Shown here: piece by piece, positions 16,472-24,529 of the stretch | How positions within the stretch are numbered: position 1 is the first letter of the stretch | Layout: every line of letters begins with the position of its first letter | Source: Streptomyces sp. CB02058 | GTDB lineage: Bacteria > Actinomycetota > Actinomycetes > Streptomycetales > Streptomycetaceae | Direction of reading: 5' to 3' | Assembly: GCF_001905505.1 (NCBI RefSeq) | Contig: NZ_LIPG01000001.1 | Location: 620,001-684,000 of the forward strand | DNA length: 64,000 nucleotides | Translations under genes and position numbers: made by a program | Notes under the pieces: generated by a model | Told to the model about the DNA's origin: nothing | What the model saw: the letters and a program-made list of their open reading frames with translations, nothing else | The model's database searches: none

Positions 16472-17224
16472 CTAAGGAAGCGAGCCGCCGGTCACATCGA
16501 TCCAATGGCCCGTGACCCACCGGCCGTCGTCCGAGGCCAGGAATGCCACGACGTCGGCGATGTCGGCCGGGGTGCCGACCCGCCCCAGGGCCGACATGGC
16601 GGCCGCGCCCGCCCACGCCTCGGCGTCGGCACGCAGCCAGTCCGCGTTGACGTCCGTGTCCACAATGCCGGGCGCCACCGCGTTGACGGTGATTCCCCTG
16701 CCGCCCAGCACCTTGGACAGGTGCGTGGTGAACACGTCCAGTGCGCTCTTGGACATGAGGTAGGCGATCAGATCCGGCATCACCGTCGTGTGTGTGAGGC
16801 CCGTCGAGATGTTGATGACGCGTCCGCCGTCCCGTAGCCGGTCGGCCCCGAGCCGCGTGAGGAAGAACGGAGCCTTCGTGTTGACGGCGAACAGACGGTC
16901 GTACTCCGCCTCCTCGATCTCCGCGAACGCTCGTGACGTGCCGATCCCCGCGTTGTTGACGAGGATGTCCAGGCCGTTCGCGTGCTGGTCGAAAGCGGTC
17001 CAGAGGGCCGCCGCGTCGCCGGGCGTCCCCAGTTCCGCACGGATCGCGAAGGCCGTGCCGCCCGTCGCCTCGATGGTGGCCACGGTCTCCTTGGCCGCCG
17101 CCTCGTTGCTGCCGTAGTGCACGCCGACGGTCGCTCCGTCACGCCCCAGTCGTTCGGCGATGCCCCGTCCGATTCCCCTGCTGCCGCCGGTGACCAGCGC
17201 CGTCTTTCCCGTCAGTGAGCCCAT
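16472..17224 (-). CDS. SDR-family NAD(P)-dependent oxidoreductase
   Basis: 250 residues, typical classical SDR length. Cofactor loop ALVTGGSRGIGRGIAERL, the structural NNAG (LVNNAGIG), Ser in VINISTG and the Tyr-x-x-x-Lys pair in AYLMSKSAL are all present, so it should be active. NAVAPGIVDTD and TGHWIDVTGGS close the fold. The substrate is unknown; the closest general type is 3-oxoacyl-reductase-like. It is divergent from a TetR regulator with two operator-like repeats between them, so it is probably the regulator's target. Confidence 0.9.
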   Translation of the reverse strand: MGSLTGKTALVTGGSRGIGRGIAERLGRDGATVGVHYGSNEAAAKETVATIEATGGTAFAIRAELGTPGDAAALWTAFDQHANGLDILVNNAGIGTSRAFAEIEEAEYDRLFAVNTKAPFFLTRLGADRLRDGGRVINISTGLTHTTVMPDLIAYLMSKSALDVFTTHLSKVLGGRGITVNAVAPGIVDTDVNADWLRADAEAWAGAAAMSALGRVGTPADIADVVAFLASDDGRWVTGHWIDVTGGSLP

Positions 17225-17243
17225 GGCTACGCCCCCTCTTTCT

Positions 17244-17294
17244 CTATCGATCGCTACAGAAAAACCGTAACACGTTCGCTAGTGAGCGCTATAG
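17244..17294. promoter_or_regulatory. Two TetR operator-like 16-mers between SDR and tetR genes
   Basis: CTATCGATCGCTACAG at 17244-17259 and CTAGTGAGCGCTATAG at 17279-17294 are related imperfect palindromes of the form CTrTAGCGmTC..TAG on the minus strand, 35 bp apart. The second overlaps the TAGAAT -10-like hexamer (17292-17297) of the tetR gene. Confidence 0.6.
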
Positions 17295-17303
17295 AATTGG
17301 CGG

Positions 17304-17912
17304 ATGGCGACGAAACAGCGCGGCAGGCCTCGCTCCTTCGACAGGGAGGCGGCTCTCCGCGAAGCCACGCTGACTTTCTGGGCGCAGGGCTACGAGACGA
17401 CCTCCATCGCGGACCTGTCACGTGTGATGGGCATCGGGGTGCCGAGCCTCTACGCCGCTTTCGGTGACAAGCGGACGCTCTTCGGGGAGGCTGTCGAGGC
17501 ATACCAGGCCACCTACGGAACCTTCGGTGGCCGGGCCATGGACGAAGAGCCGACCGCGCGTCGCGGTGTCGCGCGGCTGCTGCGGGAGGCGGCGAGGGAG
17601 TACACCGACCCTGGCCACCCGCGCGGCTGCATGGTGATCTCCGCCGCACAGAACTGCGCCTCGGACCAGGTCGTCGCGGCGCTGCGGGAGCGTCGGGTCG
17701 AGAGTGTGCGGGACATCCGGCGGCGGATCCAGACGGACATCGACTCGGGCACTCTGCCTCCCGACGCCGATGCGGAGGCGCTCGCCCGCTATACCGGAGC
17801 CGTCATCCAGGGAATGTCCCAGCAATCGCGGGACGGAGCGAGCCGGGAAGAACTGGAAGCGCTGGCGGAACTCGCCATGCGCGCCTGGCCGGCAGAGCCC
17901 GACGGAACCTGA
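17304..17912 (+). CDS. TetR-family transcriptional regulator
   Basis: 202 residues. The N-terminal HTH is standard: GRPRSFDREAALREATLTFW, YETTSIADLSRVMGIGVPSLYAAFGDKRTLF. The C-terminal ligand domain includes DPGHPRGCMVISAA, a pattern seen in the AcrR/YcdC-like C-terminal family. It probably represses itself and the divergent SDR gene. No ribosome-binding site is evident; TAGAAT ends six bases before the ATG, so transcription is likely leaderless. Confidence 0.92.
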   Translation: MATKQRGRPRSFDREAALREATLTFWAQGYETTSIADLSRVMGIGVPSLYAAFGDKRTLFGEAVEAYQATYGTFGGRAMDEEPTARRGVARLLREAAREYTDPGHPRGCMVISAAQNCASDQVVAALRERRVESVRDIRRRIQTDIDSGTLPPDADAEALARYTGAVIQGMSQQSRDGASREELEALAELAMRAWPAEPDGT

Positions 17913-18048
17913 ACGTGCCGCCGAGGTGGCCGGTCCATGCCCCCGCATCTCGGCCACGGCGCGGCTGCCGCACCCCGGACGGGCCGGCAACCGGCTGCAT
18001 TAGAGTGGTTGTTGACCGTCGGTGCGGACGTACGAAGGAGCCCATCGG

Positions 18049-18729
18049 GTGACCAGCACTCTGACCCTGCGAACCCTGGGGAAACTGAGGACCGCTCCTG
18101 GTGGGCAGCTCGACTGTCAGGTCACCTTCTCCGACGGACCGGGGACGTCCCGGCCGGTCGCCCATGTGGAACGCGAACTGCCGCCCGGCGGCATACCCGT
18201 CTACCTCGCGGCCCGCAAGAGCGGCGCCCGCTCCTTCGTCCTCTGGGCGGACGAGCAGCGCCAGGCGCGGGCCGCCACCCTGGTGACCCTCTCCGCGAGC
18301 GGGGGACGGGCACAGTTCCAGGTGCTCGGCGCGCAGGGTGAACAGCTCGGGGTGATCACGCGCGACAAGGCGTTCAGCCGCGGGCTGCGCACGCGCTGGA
18401 CCGTGACCCCCGCCGGTGGCACCGACGCGGTGGGATACAAGGGCCGGCTCTTCTGGTGGTGCGTGTGGTGGCCCATCACGCTCTTCCTGCCGCTCATGCT
18501 CGTGGCCCTCGTCTTCGGCGGAGGCGGGACCGGAGGCGACTTCCCGCGCGGCCCCCGCCGCATCAAGTGGCGCTCCGGGGGCAAGGTCCCGCTGGAGTTC
18601 AAGTCGTCCGGGAACACGGTGCGGCTGTACGCGCCGGAGCTGGACTGGCGGTTCGGAGCCGCCCTCACGGCCTTGATCCCGTCCTTCGACGGCTGGATCG
18701 GCACCCCCTGGGACGCGCGGAAGGACTGA
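18049..18729 (+). CDS. Unknown protein with one hydrophobic segment
   Basis: 226 residues from GTG with AAGGAG upstream (an upstream GTG at 18022 lacks an RBS). No family recognised with certainty. Residues 1-130 are beta-rich and polar (e.g. AQFQVLGAQGEQLGVITRD), somewhat like LURP-one/tubby-type domains. A very hydrophobic Trp-rich segment (LFWWCVWWPITLFLPLMLVA, about 133-155) follows, then a Gly-rich turn and an 80-residue tail. It is probably membrane attached. It converges with the XRE-like gene. Confidence 0.7.
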   Translation: MTSTLTLRTLGKLRTAPGGQLDCQVTFSDGPGTSRPVAHVERELPPGGIPVYLAARKSGARSFVLWADEQRQARAATLVTLSASGGRAQFQVLGAQGEQLGVITRDKAFSRGLRTRWTVTPAGGTDAVGYKGRLFWWCVWWPITLFLPLMLVALVFGGGGTGGDFPRGPRRIKWRSGGKVPLEFKSSGNTVRLYAPELDWRFGAALTALIPSFDGWIGTPWDARKD

Positions 18730-18731
18730 GC

Positions 18732-20072
18732 TCAGTCCACGCGGGGCGCCCAGGCGCGGGCGGAGGTGTCGTACGCGTAGGGAGTCAGGTCCTCGACGGC
18801 GCTGGTGCGGAAGGGACGGCCGCGGTCGTCGATCCGGGCGGTGTCCGCGCGGCCCTGGGACGACCAGTCCAGCTCCAGGTACCAACTGCAGTCGCATGAA
18901 CCGGTCCTGGCGGTGACGAGCAGTACCTCGGGGTCCTCGGCGGACACCCGGTAGGGCAGGCTCACCGCCGGGATCGGCGTGCCGGCGTCGTTTCCGGCGG
19001 TCGCGCGGGCGATGGGCCGGTCCTTGTCCAGGTTCACGGCGAAGGTCCGCGGGGTGAGGGAGCCGCCGCAGCCCTGCGCCATGGAGTACACGTTGCCCGG
19101 AGCCGGATCGGCGCGGCCGGTCACGCGTACCCGTAGCGCTTCGAGGACCACGGCGGTGCCGGACGTCCCCTGTACGGACAGCTTCACGATCGTCTCACCG
19201 CCGTGCACCGCCTGCTGGGCCGCCGCCCAGGTGCCGGCGTCCTGCGCGGCCGGGGGCGGCGGTACCCGTTCCGGGGGCTGGGCGACGACGTAGTCGTGTC
19301 CGCAGCCGAACGCCCAGGCATGGGAGTCGACCGTCCAGGCGAGGGGAGGCACCGCAGGTGCGGAGCCCGCCGGGGCGCTCGTGGCACCGGCAGGCTCCGA
19401 GGGCTCGGGCCGGGGTCCCGGGGAGCTCCCGGTGCCGTGCCTCGAACCGCCGGACGGCGACGTGGGGCGAGTGTCCGATTCCGTGGGTCCGGCGGACGCG
19501 GACGTGGTCGCCGGGGCGGCCGATGAGGGCCGTGCACCGCCGTCGCCGGTGTCCCGGTCCTCCAGAGGAAGGGACAGACCTCCCACAGCTGCGGCCACGG
19601 CACATACGAGGACCGCAGTGCGCCTGCGGCGGTACCAGGGGCTACGGCGGGAGGCGCGGGGCGCCGGCGCCGGGCCGCTCGCCAGGTCTTCCGGGTCCGC
19701 CGGTTCGCCGGGGTCACCGGTCGTGGGGGCGTCATCGCTGTCGCAGGTGCCCGGCTGCGAGTCCGCCGGGTCGTCCGAGCTTCCCGTCTCCTCCCCGACG
19801 GGCCCGACCGGACGGGGGCGCTGCCGGGCGGCCACGGCCAGGAGCCAGCGGCGGTGGAGCTCCAGGCGTTCCGCACCCGATGCCCCGCACAGGGCCGCGA
19901 GACGCTCCACGGGCGCGAAATCGAGGGGGACCGCCTCGCCGGTGCAGTAGCGGTGCAGCGTGGACGTGTTCATGTGGAGACGGCGGCCGAGCGAACCGTA
20001 GCTGCGGTCCGTACGCTCCTTCAGCTCCCTCAACAGCGCCGCGAACTGTGCCACGGAGTCCTGTGCCGGCAC
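18732..20072 (-). CDS. Membrane-anchored XRE-type HTH protein with extracytoplasmic domain
   Basis: 446 residues. GTG at 20072 is preferred because GGAGG lies at proper distance. Residues about 5-80 form a Streptomyces-style helix-turn-helix domain (LLRELKERTDRSYGSLGRRLHMNTSTLHRYCTGEAVP, split here across the two helices). Then come an acidic Pro-rich linker, a basic patch (RRSPWYRRRRT), one membrane helix (about 150-170) and a roughly 270-residue outside domain with Cys residues (CGHDYV; QGCGGSLTP; GSCDCSWYLEL). The layout suggests one-component signalling across the membrane. It is divergent from a secreted protein gene, a possible target. Confidence 0.75.
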   Translation of the reverse strand: MPAQDSVAQFAALLRELKERTDRSYGSLGRRLHMNTSTLHRYCTGEAVPLDFAPVERLAALCGASGAERLELHRRWLLAVAARQRPRPVGPVGEETGSSDDPADSQPGTCDSDDAPTTGDPGEPADPEDLASGPAPAPRASRRSPWYRRRRTAVLVCAVAAAVGGLSLPLEDRDTGDGGARPSSAAPATTSASAGPTESDTRPTSPSGGSRHGTGSSPGPRPEPSEPAGATSAPAGSAPAVPPLAWTVDSHAWAFGCGHDYVVAQPPERVPPPPAAQDAGTWAAAQQAVHGGETIVKLSVQGTSGTAVVLEALRVRVTGRADPAPGNVYSMAQGCGGSLTPRTFAVNLDKDRPIARATAGNDAGTPIPAVSLPYRVSAEDPEVLLVTARTGSCDCSWYLELDWSSQGRADTARIDDRGRPFRTSAVEDLTPYAYDTSARAWAPRVD

Positions 20073-20378
20073 CGTCACCTCCGCATTCGTCAGGATCGAA
20101 CCGGTCCTGGGAACAGGCGTCCCGGGGTGGGGACTTCGTCCCAGGCACCCATGTACCTGCACGTCAGGGGGGCTGGGATGGTTCCACCCCGGCCGATCCG
20201 GCGGGGGGCCTTGCACCGGTCCGCCGGGACCGCCGATGCTCGTGGTGCCGCCCCGGTCCCGCCGGACGCACCGGCACCTTCACGGCGACCGGCGCGGCGA
20301 CTTCGTCGTACGACGGCCGACGCGATGACGTCGGGGTCGTCACCGCATCCCGTCACGCACTCCACACGAGGGACACCC
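20073..20378. other. 306-bp divergent intergenic region
   Basis: Separates the XRE-like gene (minus) from a secreted-protein gene (plus). It is GC-rich with several small inverted repeats (e.g. GTGGGGAC/GTCCCAGG-type) but no recognisable operator, RNA or gene. Confidence 0.4.
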
Positions 20379-21041
20379 ATGCCCATGCATACCCGCACCG
20401 CCGTGCTCGCCGCCGTGCTCTCCGTCGTCGCTCTCACCGTCTGCACAGCACCGGCCCAGGCCCAGGAGGGCGCGGCACAGGGGAAGTTCGCCGTAGCGCG
20501 ACCGGCTGCCGCGCAGACGAAGGCCGCCCCGCCCGCGTTCCTCAAGGCGTCCGAACTGCCGCCGCACCCCTCGTCCGACTGGATCGCGGGGCCGGTCACC
20601 GACGGCTTCCCGGCAGAGCTCGCCTACTGTCTGGGCGAGGGCGTACCGGCCTACGACTACCGGCACCGGGTCTTCCACACCGATCTGGACACCGGCGCCG
20701 CGCAGGTCACCGTCGTCGCGGGCTCCGAGGCCAAGGGCAAGGCGCTCGCCGCCCTGCTGAACGACGAGATCCGCTCCTGTGCGGACCGGATCGAACAGAG
20801 CGACCCGGAGACCGAGGCCGAGGGCCGGGACTACGGCTCACTGCCGGTCGAGGAGGGCGCGCGGGTGCACGGCCTGCACACCACGACGTCCTACGGCGCC
20901 ACGGACATCCACCTGCTGTCCGTGGGACGGGACGGCCGGACGGTGACCGTCGTGAGCTGGGGCCAGATGGGCACCTTCGCCGACGCGCCGTTGCCCGCCT
21001 TCAGGAACACGACGACCACGGCGGTCAAGAAGCTCTACTGA
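20379..21041 (+). CDS. Secreted protein of unknown function
   Basis: 220 residues. A Sec signal peptide (MHTRTAVLAAVLSVVALTVC, cleavage after APAQAQ near residue 29) is followed by an Ala-rich linker and a compact domain beginning FLKASELPPHPSSDW. That pattern (degree-of-purity style PxxFLxASELPPHxxSxWxAGxVTxG) occurs in Streptomyces secreted hypothetical proteins. Two Cys residues (AYCLGEG; RSCADRI) could form a disulphide. GAGGGAC before the ATG serves as RBS. It is divergent from the XRE-like membrane regulator and followed by a strong hairpin terminator. Confidence 0.8.
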   Translation: MPMHTRTAVLAAVLSVVALTVCTAPAQAQEGAAQGKFAVARPAAAQTKAAPPAFLKASELPPHPSSDWIAGPVTDGFPAELAYCLGEGVPAYDYRHRVFHTDLDTGAAQVTVVAGSEAKGKALAALLNDEIRSCADRIEQSDPETEAEGRDYGSLPVEEGARVHGLHTTTSYGATDIHLLSVGRDGRTVTVVSWGQMGTFADAPLPAFRNTTTTAVKKLY

Positions 21042-21100
21042 CGCCCCGGCGGACCGCGACGCGAACCAGCCGTCCGGCCGTACGACCACCATGAATACCG

Positions 21101-21141
21101 GGGGTGTCCTCCCACCGCGGGGGAGGCCGGGAGGACACCCC
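21101..21141 (+). terminator. Hairpin terminator after the secreted-protein gene
   Basis: GGGGTGTCCTCCC (21101-21113) pairs perfectly with GGGAGGACACCCC (21129-21141) around a 15-nt loop. No U-tract, as usual in Streptomyces. Confidence 0.75.
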
Positions 21142-21351
21142 TGCCGTACACGCGGCCCGTGCCCGCTGCCGCACGGTTCGACGGTGCGGGGCTTCCCCGC
21201 TTCGCTGCCGTCGCCCGCCGAACTCCCAGAGGTGCACCTCGACGTCGGCGTACCCGTCCGGAGCGAGGACGGCGCGTGCCGTCTGCGGGTTCGGAGCATT
21301 CGGGACGACGACCGCACCCTGTCCTGGTCCGGTGCCGGGAAGCGGGGCGCC
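21142..21351. other. Non-coding gap between terminator and gntR 3' end
   Basis: No supported gene. Short frames exist on both strands, but none has a start with an RBS or a recognisable domain. A small hairpin-like GC-rich stretch is present near 21170-21200. Confidence 0.4.
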
Positions 21352-21720
21352 TCAGGTCACCGGGGTGCCCATGCCCGCGCGGACCAGGTCCAGGACCTCC
21401 TCGTCCGTGAGACCCAGGCCCCGGGCGTCGGCGACGAGGGTGTCCACCCGGTCCAGGAGCCGGGCGCGGGCCCGGGTGCCGGGTGCGTCCAGGACCATCG
21501 CGCCGCGGCCGCGCCGTAGTTCGATCATTCCTTCGTCGCGCAGGCGCTGGTAGCCGCGCAGGACCGTGTGGATGTTGATCCCCAGCGAGTCGGACAGGGC
21601 GCGGGCCGCCGGGAGACGGTCCCCCGGGGCCACCTCCCCGTCCGCGATGGCCCGCCGCACCCGGGCGGCGATCTGGTCGCCGAGCGGGACGGCGGAGCCG
21701 GGTTCGATACGGAAGAGCAT
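21352..21720 (-). CDS. YtrA-type GntR transcriptional regulator
   Basis: 122 residues from ATG at 21720 (GAGG nine bases upstream); an earlier ATG at 21741 would overlap the preceding gene. The GntR wHTH is complete (PLGDQIAARVRRAIADGEVAPGDRLPAARALSDSLG, split; HTVLRGYQRLRDEGMIELRRGRGAMV), followed by a short 40-residue helical tail typical of the YtrA subfamily. It lies one base after the DUF1648 membrane gene, so it is co-transcribed. A CTTGTTC/GAACAAG repeat at the operon promoter is its probable operator, implying autoregulation. Confidence 0.9.
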   Translation of the reverse strand: MLFRIEPGSAVPLGDQIAARVRRAIADGEVAPGDRLPAARALSDSLGINIHTVLRGYQRLRDEGMIELRRGRGAMVLDAPGTRARARLLDRVDTLVADARGLGLTDEEVLDLVRAGMGTPVT

Positions 21721-21721
21721 G

Positions 21722-22729
21722 TCAGGGCCTCGTACTCGCATCGGCCGGAGCGGAGCCGGCCGGCGGGGCGGTCCGGGGGATGAGCGAATTCAGCAGGGCG
21801 GCGGCGGTGGCGGAGTCGTCCACGGTCACGGCGATCTCGCGGCCGTTCGCCCTTTTCACCACCAGTGCCTCCCCCGAGCGCAGGATGATCCCGGTGGCGC
21901 CCGGCCGGATCCGCCAGCCCCATCCGCCGAAGTCGCCGAGGGGGCTGACCGGCCGGCTCGACGCCTCGGACATGTCGGCCAGGGGCACCCGCATCCGGGG
22001 CCGGGGGAGCGCGGCGGACGAGACTCCCAGGCCGCCGGGGCCGACGGTGATGGTGGCGCGGGAGAAGCTCAGCACCAGCAGCCCGAGGAGCGCGAGCGGT
22101 ACGGCCACCGGCCAGCCCACCGGCACGGCCAGCGCGCAGCCGAGGACGGCGAGGGCGAGTCCGAGCAGGGCCAGCGGTCCGGACGAGACCGTGCGGGTCC
22201 AGCCGGCGACCTCGCCGTCGGCCAGGTCGAGCCGGCCGGTATCCGCGCCGTCCCGGCCGTCCTGGCCGGAGAGGCTGTCCGGCAGCGTCAGGCGCCGGGT
22301 GGCCAGCCATCCGACGAGGCCCAGGACCACGCCGACGAGCAGGGCGGCGATCAGGTGCCACAGCGGCATCCGGGCGTCTGCCGCCGCGTCGGTGGCATCG
22401 GCGTTGACCAGGAGTACGGAGACCAGGGCGGACGCCACGAGTCCGACGGTCCCGTAGCCGGTGACGACCGACCAGCGGGCGAACGTCCCGCGTCGGGTGC
22501 CGGCGAGGACGAAGAGCGCGCCCGTGCCCACCGTCAGCCCGGCGGACAGGGCTGCGAATCCGGTCCGGCCGGTGAACCCGTCCGGGACGGTGCCGGCGAA
22601 GTGTGTGGCCAGCGGGTCGGGCAGCCGGTCACGCAGAACGGCGAAGAGCACCAGTTCCACGACGAGCGCGACGGCGAAGGGAAGGGCTGTGAGCGCGGCC
22701 ATGGTGCCGCGTCCTGTCATCTGCTTCAT
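21722..22729 (-). CDS. DUF1648-domain polytopic membrane protein
   Basis: 335 residues from the ATG preceded by GGGGGTAAAG. The DUF1648 hallmark LPDPLATHFAGTVPDGF sits in the first loop, after a hydrophobic helix. About six membrane helices in all, then a soluble C-terminal domain (residues about 240-330) starting ATITVGPGGLGVSSAA that resembles a PH-like fold and ends in VKRANGREIAVTVDDSATAAALLN. Proteins of this type accompany YtrA-type GntR regulators in Actinobacteria and are thought to sense envelope stress; the precise function is unknown. Confidence 0.85.
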   Translation of the reverse strand: MKQMTGRGTMAALTALPFAVALVVELVLFAVLRDRLPDPLATHFAGTVPDGFTGRTGFAALSAGLTVGTGALFVLAGTRRGTFARWSVVTGYGTVGLVASALVSVLLVNADATDAAADARMPLWHLIAALLVGVVLGLVGWLATRRLTLPDSLSGQDGRDGADTGRLDLADGEVAGWTRTVSSGPLALLGLALAVLGCALAVPVGWPVAVPLALLGLLVLSFSRATITVGPGGLGVSSAALPRPRMRVPLADMSEASSRPVSPLGDFGGWGWRIRPGATGIILRSGEALVVKRANGREIAVTVDDSATAAALLNSLIPRTAPPAGSAPADASTRP

Positions 22730-22738
22730 CTTTACCCC

Positions 22739-22763
22739 CTTGTTCGCATCATAGTAGAACAAG
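22739..22763 (-). promoter_or_regulatory. Inverted-repeat operator over the DUF1648-gntR promoter
   Basis: CTTGTTC (22739-22745) and GAACAAG (22757-22763) are perfect 7-bp arms around 11 bp. The minus-strand TACTAT between them is a plausible -10, so binding would block RNA polymerase. Candidate YtrA-type GntR site. Confidence 0.65.
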
Positions 22764-22900
22764 TAATGGAGGGGAGGGGGATCGGGGGTGGGCTCGGCCG
22801 GATGGGGATCGGTGCCGGGCCTCGCGGGCCGGTCGGGGAAGTGCTCGAAAAGCGCGGGAGTTTACCCACCCAGAACGCCCGCCACACGCCGCAACGCCAT

Positions 22901-22943
22901 CTTTTGTTCGTCTGTGCGGCTGAACTTTTGTTGATCTGTGGCC
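22901..22943 (+). repeat. Tandem direct repeat upstream of the M20 amidohydrolase gene
   Basis: CTTTTGTTCGTCTGTGCGGC at 22901 and CTTTTGTTGATCTGTGGCC at 22925 form a near-repeat with 24-bp periodicity, AT-rich against its surroundings, about 35-75 bp before the gene start. Possible activator or repressor site. Confidence 0.5.
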
Positions 22944-22976
22944 AGTTGTGGGTGGTGGGGGCCTACCCTTGACTAG

Positions 22977-24191
22977 GTGAACCAGTTGAAGTCCCGTGCG
23001 CCCCACGCCGAGGCCGTCCTGCCCGGCACACTCACCGACGGACTGCGTGCCGAGCTCATCGCCTTCCGCCGTGATCTGCACATGCACCCGGAGCTCGGCA
23101 ACCAGGAGTTTCGCACCACCGCGGCCATCAAGGCCCGGCTGGAGAAGGCGGGGCTGGAGCCCGAGGTGCTGCCCGGCGGCACGGGACTCGTCTGTGACGT
23201 GGGGGAGTGGGACGGCGTGACGCCCATGCTGGCGCTGCGCGGGGACATCGACGCCCTGCCGATCCCGGACACCAAGGTCGGCGTCCCCTACCGGTCCACG
23301 GTGCCCGACCGCGCGCACGCCTGCGGCCACGACGTGCACACCGTGTGCGTCCTGGGCGCCGGGCTCGTGCTCAGCGAGCTCGACCGGCAGGGCCTGCTGC
23401 CCCGCCCCGTGCGGCTGCTGTTCCAGCCCGCCGAGGAGGTGCTGCCCGGCGGCGCTTCCGACGCGGTGGCGGCCGGGGTGCTGGAAGGCGTCGGGCGGAT
23501 CATCGGGGTGCACTGCGACCCCAAGGTGGACGTGGGGAAGATCGGGCTCCGGATCGGGCCGATCACCTCCGCCTGCGACCGGCTGGAGGTGTCCCTCGAC
23601 GGTCCGGGCGGTCACACCGCCCGCCCCCACCTCACCACCGACCTGGTCACGGCCGCGGCCCGGGTGGCCACCGACGTGCCCGCCCTGCTCGCCCGGCGTG
23701 TGGACGCGCGCGCAGGCCTCGCGGTGACCTGGGGGCGGCTCGAGACGGGCCACGCGCCCAATGTCATCCCACAGCACGCCGAGCTGTCCGGCACGGTGCG
23801 CTGCCTCGACCTGGAGAGCTGGCGGCAGGCGCCCGACCTGGTGCACGCGGCGATCGACGAGGTGGCCGGAATGTACCGGGCGAAGACCGTGATCGACTAC
23901 GTACGGGGCGTCCCGCCCGTGGTGAACGAGGCCGAGACGATCGGCCTGCTCGACGCCGCGATGACGATCCGCCGCGGATCGTATGCGATCGAGGACACCG
24001 AACAGAGTCTCGGCGGAGAGGACTTCTCCTGGTACCTGGAGAAGATTCCCGGCGCCATGGCCAGGCTCGGCGTACGCGGTCTCGGCGACATCCGCGACCT
24101 GGACCTGCACCGGGGGAACTTCGACGTGGACGAGGAAGCCATCACCGTCGGGGTCGAGCTGTTCACCGCCGCCGCGCTGCTGGACAGCTGA
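22977..24191 (+). CDS. M20D-family amidohydrolase/metallopeptidase
   Basis: 404 residues. Metal ligands and catalytic motifs of the M20D family are present: RRDLHMHPELGNQEFRT, LRGDIDALPI, ACGHDVHTV, LFQPAEE, GPGGHTARPH in the dimerisation domain and EDTEQSLGGEDFSWYL. Such enzymes hydrolyse N-acyl amino acids, indole-amino-acid conjugates or N-acetyl-diaminopimelate-type amides; the substrate cannot be named. No signal peptide, so cytosolic. GTG start; a TACCCT hexamer about eight bases upstream suggests a leaderless transcript. It is followed by a long perfect palindrome acting as terminator. Confidence 0.9.
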   Translation: MNQLKSRAPHAEAVLPGTLTDGLRAELIAFRRDLHMHPELGNQEFRTTAAIKARLEKAGLEPEVLPGGTGLVCDVGEWDGVTPMLALRGDIDALPIPDTKVGVPYRSTVPDRAHACGHDVHTVCVLGAGLVLSELDRQGLLPRPVRLLFQPAEEVLPGGASDAVAAGVLEGVGRIIGVHCDPKVDVGKIGLRIGPITSACDRLEVSLDGPGGHTARPHLTTDLVTAAARVATDVPALLARRVDARAGLAVTWGRLETGHAPNVIPQHAELSGTVRCLDLESWRQAPDLVHAAIDEVAGMYRAKTVIDYVRGVPPVVNEAETIGLLDAAMTIRRGSYAIEDTEQSLGGEDFSWYLEKIPGAMARLGVRGLGDIRDLDLHRGNFDVDEEAITVGVELFTAAALLDS

Positions 24192-24264
24192 CCAGTGCCC
24201 TTTCCCCGCAACGGTGAGCGCGGCGGTGAGCCGGGTGGCGAAACGGGCGCCCGCCCGCCGCCGC

Positions 24265-24296
24265 CCGGGGTGCCGCCGGGCCCGGCGGCACCCCGG
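24265..24296 (+). terminator. 32-bp perfect palindrome, probable terminator
   Basis: CCGGGGTGCCGCCGGG followed directly by its reverse complement. As RNA it would form a very stable hairpin 75 bases after the M20 stop. The rest of the 338-bp gap to bmpA is GC-rich without a gene, ending in the bmpA promoter and operator. Confidence 0.75.
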
Positions 24297-24457
24297 ATTC
24301 CTGGCCGCCCAAGGCCCCGGGGCCCGGTGGCCCGCCCCCGCGGGCCCGGCGGGTGGAGGGCCACGCGGCCCGATCCGGCAACGACCCGTAGGCCACCAGG
24401 ACACCTTCTGTTCGCGACGATCCGATAACGGCTTCCGTACAGGTCCTTATCTGACAT

Positions 24458-24469
24458 CTACGCGCGTTA
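24458..24469. promoter_or_regulatory. Degenerate nucleoside-regulon operator upstream of bmpA
   Basis: CTACGCGCGTTA matches CTACGCGCGTAG at 10 of 12 positions, 61 bp before the bmpA start. TACGAT at 24467-24472 could be the -10. Confidence 0.5.
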
Positions 24470-24529
24470 CGATCGCCGCGAAACCAGCGCCGGAAGAGGC
24501 GCTTCGGTCAGGTTTGAAGGAGCCTTCCC

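Noticed and set aside
16265..16837. Plus-strand open frame over the right repeat and SDR gene
   Set aside because: Mostly antisense to the SDR gene and starts in decayed repeat sequence; no RBS or domain.
21091..21519. Plus-strand frame between the secreted-protein and gntR genes
   Set aside because: Passes through a terminator hairpin and overlaps gntR antisense; no supported start.
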